From Bacillota bacterium (GTDB taxonomy: Bacteria > Bacillota_E > JAJZYS01 > JAILZS01), in the NCBI GenBank assembly GCA_021817625.1, contig JAKASY010000078.1, positions 1 to 7,533 of the forward strand: a stretch of DNA of 7,533 bases, in the 5' to 3' direction. A model generated the notes under the pieces. It was given only the letters and a program-made list of their open reading frames with translations, did not search any database and had not been told where the DNA came from. Shown here piece by piece: positions 6,155 to 7,533 of the stretch (position 1 is its first letter; each line of letters opens with the position of its first letter). A program made the position numbers and the translations under genes.

Positions 6155-6525
6155 GTCGTCGCCTCGCTTTCCTCGAGCGACAGTGTTGTGCAACTGTAGA
6201 GTTCCTCCGCGTGGCGGGAGACCATCGCCCGGGCGAGGTCCAGGATCTGCCGCACCCTCGGGTCCGCCAGCCGGTAGTACATCCACCGGCCCTCGGGCCG
6301 GGCGGCGACGAACCCGCACCACTTGAGGCAGTTCAGTCCCGCCGACACCTGGCTTTGGGGGATGCCCGTCTGCGACGCGAGCTCGCCTACGCTCTTCTCC
6401 CCCTCGAAGAGCGCCTCCAGAACGCGCAGCCGCTGCGCGTTGCCGAGGCCTCGAAAAAACCGCACCTCGGAATCCGCCAGGAGCGCGCGCGGGTCGGCCG
6501 CCTCTCGGACTCGAACGCTGGCCAT
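6151..6525 (-). CDS. ArsR/SmtB-family repressor with CmtR-type cysteine site
   Basis: A 124-residue winged-helix repressor that should dimerise, bind the operator at 7059-7078 and leave it on metal binding. The winged helix spans about 22-92: the recognition helix is near 57-71 (SQVSAGLNCLKWCG) and the wing is EGRWMYYRL. Cys66 and Cys70 in the recognition helix plus Cys112 near the C-terminus repeat the three-cysteine arrangement of Mycobacterium tuberculosis CmtR, a Cd/Pb sensor. Streptomyces mer operons also use an ArsR-type regulator rather than true MerR. In front of merA, Hg(II) is the likely inducer, with Cd or Pb possible. The ATG at 6523-6525 lies three bases after the previous stop, with GGGAGGG six bases ahead of it. 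As the third gene of the operon it controls itself, giving negative feedback. Confidence 0.92.
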   Translation of the reverse strand: MASVRVREAADPRALLADSEVRFFRGLGNAQRLRVLEALFEGEKSVGELASQTGIPQSQVSAGLNCLKWCGFVAARPEGRWMYYRLADPRVRQILDLARAMVSRHAEELYSCTTLSLEESEATT

Positions 6526-6528
6526 GAC

Positions 6529-6867
6529 TTACCCTCCCGAAGGGGTTGGCGTGTGGGTAGGATGCCGGGTCGCCTGTTTTTTCGCCGTTCCCAGCCGCCG
6601 GGCCGTGGCGAGCCCCGCGGACATCGACACCAGGAACGGAACCGTGAAGGTGAGGGCATCTCGAAGGGCAGCCGCCATGGGTAGGCGCTCTACACCGATC
6701 AGCACGCTGCCGACGATGGCCGCGGTGACGACCGACTGACGCGAGAGCCGCCCGCTGCGCAAAGCACACCGGCCGCATACCAGGGTGGGCTGACGTTCTA
6801 CGACGATGGCGTAGCGTGCGGGGTGGACACGGCACAAGGGGCAGGACGTGTCGTCTCGTTCCGGCAC
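6529..6867 (-). CDS. Zinc-ribbon plus two-helix membrane protein, NrtS-like
   Basis: A 112-residue protein in two parts. The N-terminus has CPLC (Cys9, Cys12) and CGRC (Cys31, Cys34), a rubredoxin/zinc-ribbon type metal knuckle. Two hydrophobic helices follow (about 46-60 and 69-88), ending in a basic, His/Thr/Pro-rich tail. The helix pair (VVTAAIVGSVLIG, then DALTFTVPFLVSMSAGLATA) resembles the small cyanobacterial nitrate transporter NrtS, which is known as a short two-helix protein. Nothing nearby concerns nitrate, so a role in metal handling is also possible. I chose the GTG at 6865-6867 because an AGGGGG lies eight bases ahead of it. A TTG at 6886-6888 adds seven residues but lacks a binding site. 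It sits 52 bases after the first gene and three bases before the repressor. The gene is real with high confidence; its function is uncertain. Confidence 0.75.
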   Translation of the reverse strand: MPERDDTSCPLCRVHPARYAIVVERQPTLVCGRCALRSGRLSRQSVVTAAIVGSVLIGVERLPMAAALRDALTFTVPFLVSMSAGLATARRLGTAKKQATRHPTHTPTPSGG

Positions 6868-6919
6868 GTCTACCGCCCCCTGGGCCAAGAGCCGGCGCGG
6901 ATTGGCTGGGCTGTCCTAC

Positions 6920-7042
6920 CTAGGCGGACTTGCCGCCCGTCTTCGGACGCCCGCAGCACTCGTCCTTAGGCTTTCCAGACCCACACGGGCACAGATCCTC
7001 TTCCGCGCCGCCGTGGGGCACCGGCATGCCACAGCAACCCAT
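6920..7042 (-). CDS. 40-residue SEC-C zinc-binding mini-protein, first gene of the mer operon
   Basis: A very short gene with six cysteines in 40 residues. It opens MGCCGMPVPHGG (Cys3-Cys4), and residues 18-30 read CPCGSGKPKDECC, which fits the SEC-C motif (C-x-C-x8-C-C) exactly. SEC-C is a small zinc finger otherwise found at the ends of SecA and other proteins; here it is nearly the whole protein. The ATG at 7040-7042 has AGAGGAGG eight bases upstream, the best ribosome site in the window, and follows the promoter by about 20-30 bases, so strong expression on induction is expected. The stop is TAG. It could bind Hg(II) or zinc as a buffer or chaperone, or help the regulator sense metal. Both roles are inference from cysteine content and position. 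Confidence 0.8.
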   Translation of the reverse strand: MGCCGMPVPHGGAEEDLCPCGSGKPKDECCGRPKTGGKSA

Positions 7043-7050
7043 CACACCCA

Positions 7051-7058
7051 CCTCCTCT
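7051..7058 (-). promoter_or_regulatory. Strong ribosome binding site of the first operon gene
   Basis: AGAGGAGG on the minus strand, eight bases before the ATG at 7040-7042. It abuts the operator and supports the 40-residue gene as truly translated. Confidence 0.85.
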
Positions 7059-7078
7059 ATAGTGCAACTTTACAATAT
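7059..7078. promoter_or_regulatory. ArsR-type operator, 9-2-9 inverted repeat
   Basis: Read on the minus strand, ATATTGTAA-AG-TTGCACTAT is an inverted repeat with seven of nine arm positions matching (pattern ATAnTGnAA) around a two-base centre. ArsR/SmtB repressors bind imperfect A+T-rich inverted repeats of this kind over their own promoters. The repeat covers the -10 box and the start region, so a bound repressor would block RNA polymerase. It is one of the few A+T-rich spots in the window. The regulator encoded at 6151-6525 is its obvious partner. Confidence 0.7.
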
Positions 7079-7099
7079 GAGAACGGGAGCGAAAGTCAA
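7072..7099 (-). promoter_or_regulatory. Sigma-70/SigA-type promoter of the mer operon
   Basis: On the minus strand, TTGACT (7094-7099, five of six matches to the consensus -35) is followed after 16 bases by TATTGT (7072-7077, four of six to the -10). The start of transcription would fall near 7064-7066, giving an untranslated leader of about 23 bases. The -10 lies inside the operator. Confidence 0.65.
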
Positions 7100-7301
7100 G
7101 ACCCCGCGCAGCCATCCGCGCACCGGTGATGATGTAACAGGGCGGCCTTAATGCAGGGCTGAGAGCACATGGCCCAGGCGCGGCGCCCGTGTGGGTGCTG
7201 ACGGTAGCACCGCCGAGGCTGCAGGTCCGGTCGGGACGACCACGGCGAACGGCGAACGAACAACCGCTGACTGCGAAAGCCGGGCTTGGCTCAGCGACCC
7301 C
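7100..7301. other. Spacer between the cupredoxin gene and the mer promoter
   Basis: No gene of convincing length or composition is seen here. It contains a six-pair hairpin (7194-7211) and a short tandem repeat of CGGCGAA (7243-7256). With the promoter region beyond it, the gap separates the cupredoxin gene from the operon on the same strand, so the two are probably separate transcription units. Confidence 0.5.
7194..7211 (-). terminator. Short hairpin after the cupredoxin gene, weak terminator candidate
   Basis: GGTGCT and AGCACC form a perfect six-pair stem around a six-base loop, about 90 bases past the cupredoxin stop. No T-tract follows on the minus strand, so it is a poor intrinsic terminator and may be chance. 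Confidence 0.2.
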
Positions 7302-7533
7302 TCAGGCGGTGACGACGAGCCGTCCGTACATGCCCTGCTGGGCGTGCCCGGGGACGGGGCAAAGGTAGTAGTAGACGCCGCTGCTAACCGTCAGGCCCGC
7401 GCTTTCACTGTAGTAGCGAGCGGTAGCCAGGCTCTTGGTTGTGCGTTCCGGCAGGGGTGGCATGACAAACCAGTTTGCGATGCTCATCATCGCCATGAAG
7501 GGGTACGGGGGTCGGGTGGACGTAAGTTCGAGC
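7302..7533 (-). CDS. Sulfocyanin-like blue copper protein, 3' part only
   Basis: The last 76 residues of a cupredoxin whose start lies beyond the right edge; the frame stays open to the edge. The end reads YYYLCPVPGHAQQGMYGRLV, giving the type-1 copper ligands in the spacing Cys-x4-His-x4-Met, with the closing beta strand typical of the fold. The spacing and the Gly-His / Gly-Met context recall sulfocyanins, mononuclear copper electron carriers of archaeal and bacterial acidophiles that serve terminal oxidases. The fourth ligand (an upstream His) is outside the window or not visible. It is on the same strand as the mer operon but 259 bases from its first gene. The cupredoxin fold is secure; the sulfocyanin subtype is likely but unproven. 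Confidence 0.85.
   Translation of the reverse strand, partial: LELTSTRPPYPFMAMMSIANWFVMPPLPERTTKSLATARYYSESAGLTVSSGVYYYLCPVPGHAQQGMYGRLVVTA

Noticed and set aside
6155..6835. Upstream extension of the MerF-like frame to 332 residues
   Set aside because: It runs antisense-free but out of frame through the repressor and NrtS-like genes, is Arg/Pro-rich shadow sequence, and the ATGA overlap at 6154 is the natural start.
970..7042. Reading the operon as copper resistance
   Set aside because: The HMA, Sco, CcdA and nearby cupredoxin proteins could all fit copper, but MerA with the C-terminal Cys-Cys-Ala-Gly and a MerF-like transporter points firmly to mercury. No copper ATPase or CsoR/CueR-type regulator is present.
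970..7042. Organomercurial lyase merB
   Set aside because: I looked for it among the frames of the operon and found no protein with its features, so only inorganic mercury resistance is supported in this window.
748..7256. AACGGCGAA shared between the left (748-756) and right (7248-7256) intergenic regions as transposon ends
   Set aside because: Nine bases in direct orientation, not at comparable borders and likely by chance. No longer terminal repeats were found.
7100..7301. tRNA, riboswitch or CRISPR repeats in the right intergenic region
   Set aside because: No cloverleaf, no known aptamer core and no regularly spaced repeats. Only a six-pair hairpin and a two-copy CGGCGAA repeat, both expected by chance in such sequence.

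Overview
The window is strongly G+C-rich. Nearly every gene has a GGAGG-type ribosome binding site, GTG starts are frequent, and all genes lie on the minus strand. One product is a lipobox lipoprotein, the HMA-domain protein has no signal peptide, and the regulator resembles the ArsR-type mercury/cadmium sensors of Gram-positive bacteria. This suggests a high-GC Gram-positive-type bacterium (Actinomycetota, or a high-GC Bacillota lineage such as Symbiobacteria, Thermaerobacter or Sulfobacillus relatives). A sulfocyanin-like cupredoxin at the right edge would suit an acidophile or thermophile. The organism assignment is inference only.

Layout, in the direction of transcription (right to left). 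(1) 7302-7533: the 3' end of a blue-copper protein with Cys/His/Met ligands. (2) 7043-7301: intergenic, with a promoter (TTGACT, 16 bp, TATTGT) whose -10 box lies inside a 9-2-9 ArsR-type inverted repeat. (3) 7042-970: a ten-gene, closely packed mercury-resistance operon. Its genes encode a 40-residue SEC-C mini-protein, a zinc-ribbon two-helix NrtS-like membrane protein, an ArsR/CmtR-type repressor, a MerF/MerT-like Hg(II) uptake protein, a cytosolic HMA metallochaperone, mercuric reductase MerA without its N-terminal HMA domain, a membrane-anchored TlpA-like thioredoxin, a CcdA/DsbD-type thiol electron carrier, a four-helix membrane protein with an intramembrane Cys-Cys pair, and a lipoprotein fusing a Sco domain to a cysteine-less thioredoxin fold. 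(4) 706-969: intergenic, with a strong hairpin and a nested inverted repeat that could be a recombination site. (5) 13-699: a serine resolvase whose last 30 residues match the toxin-binding tail of the antitoxin MazE. A MazF-type toxin frame appears to start at the extreme left edge.

How the genes may work together. The repressor would release the operator when it binds Hg(II) (or Cd/Pb) through three cysteines. Hg(II) would enter through the MerF-like protein, pass to the HMA protein, and be reduced to Hg(0) by MerA. The second half of the operon would move electrons from the cytosol through CcdA to the outward-facing TlpA-like and Sco-like proteins, keeping extracytoplasmic thiols reduced or delivering metal during mercury stress. 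The resolvase/antitoxin gene next door suggests the operon is part of, or beside, a mobile element.

The two least expected items are the resolvase-MazE fusion and the thiol-redox arm that continues the mer operon.
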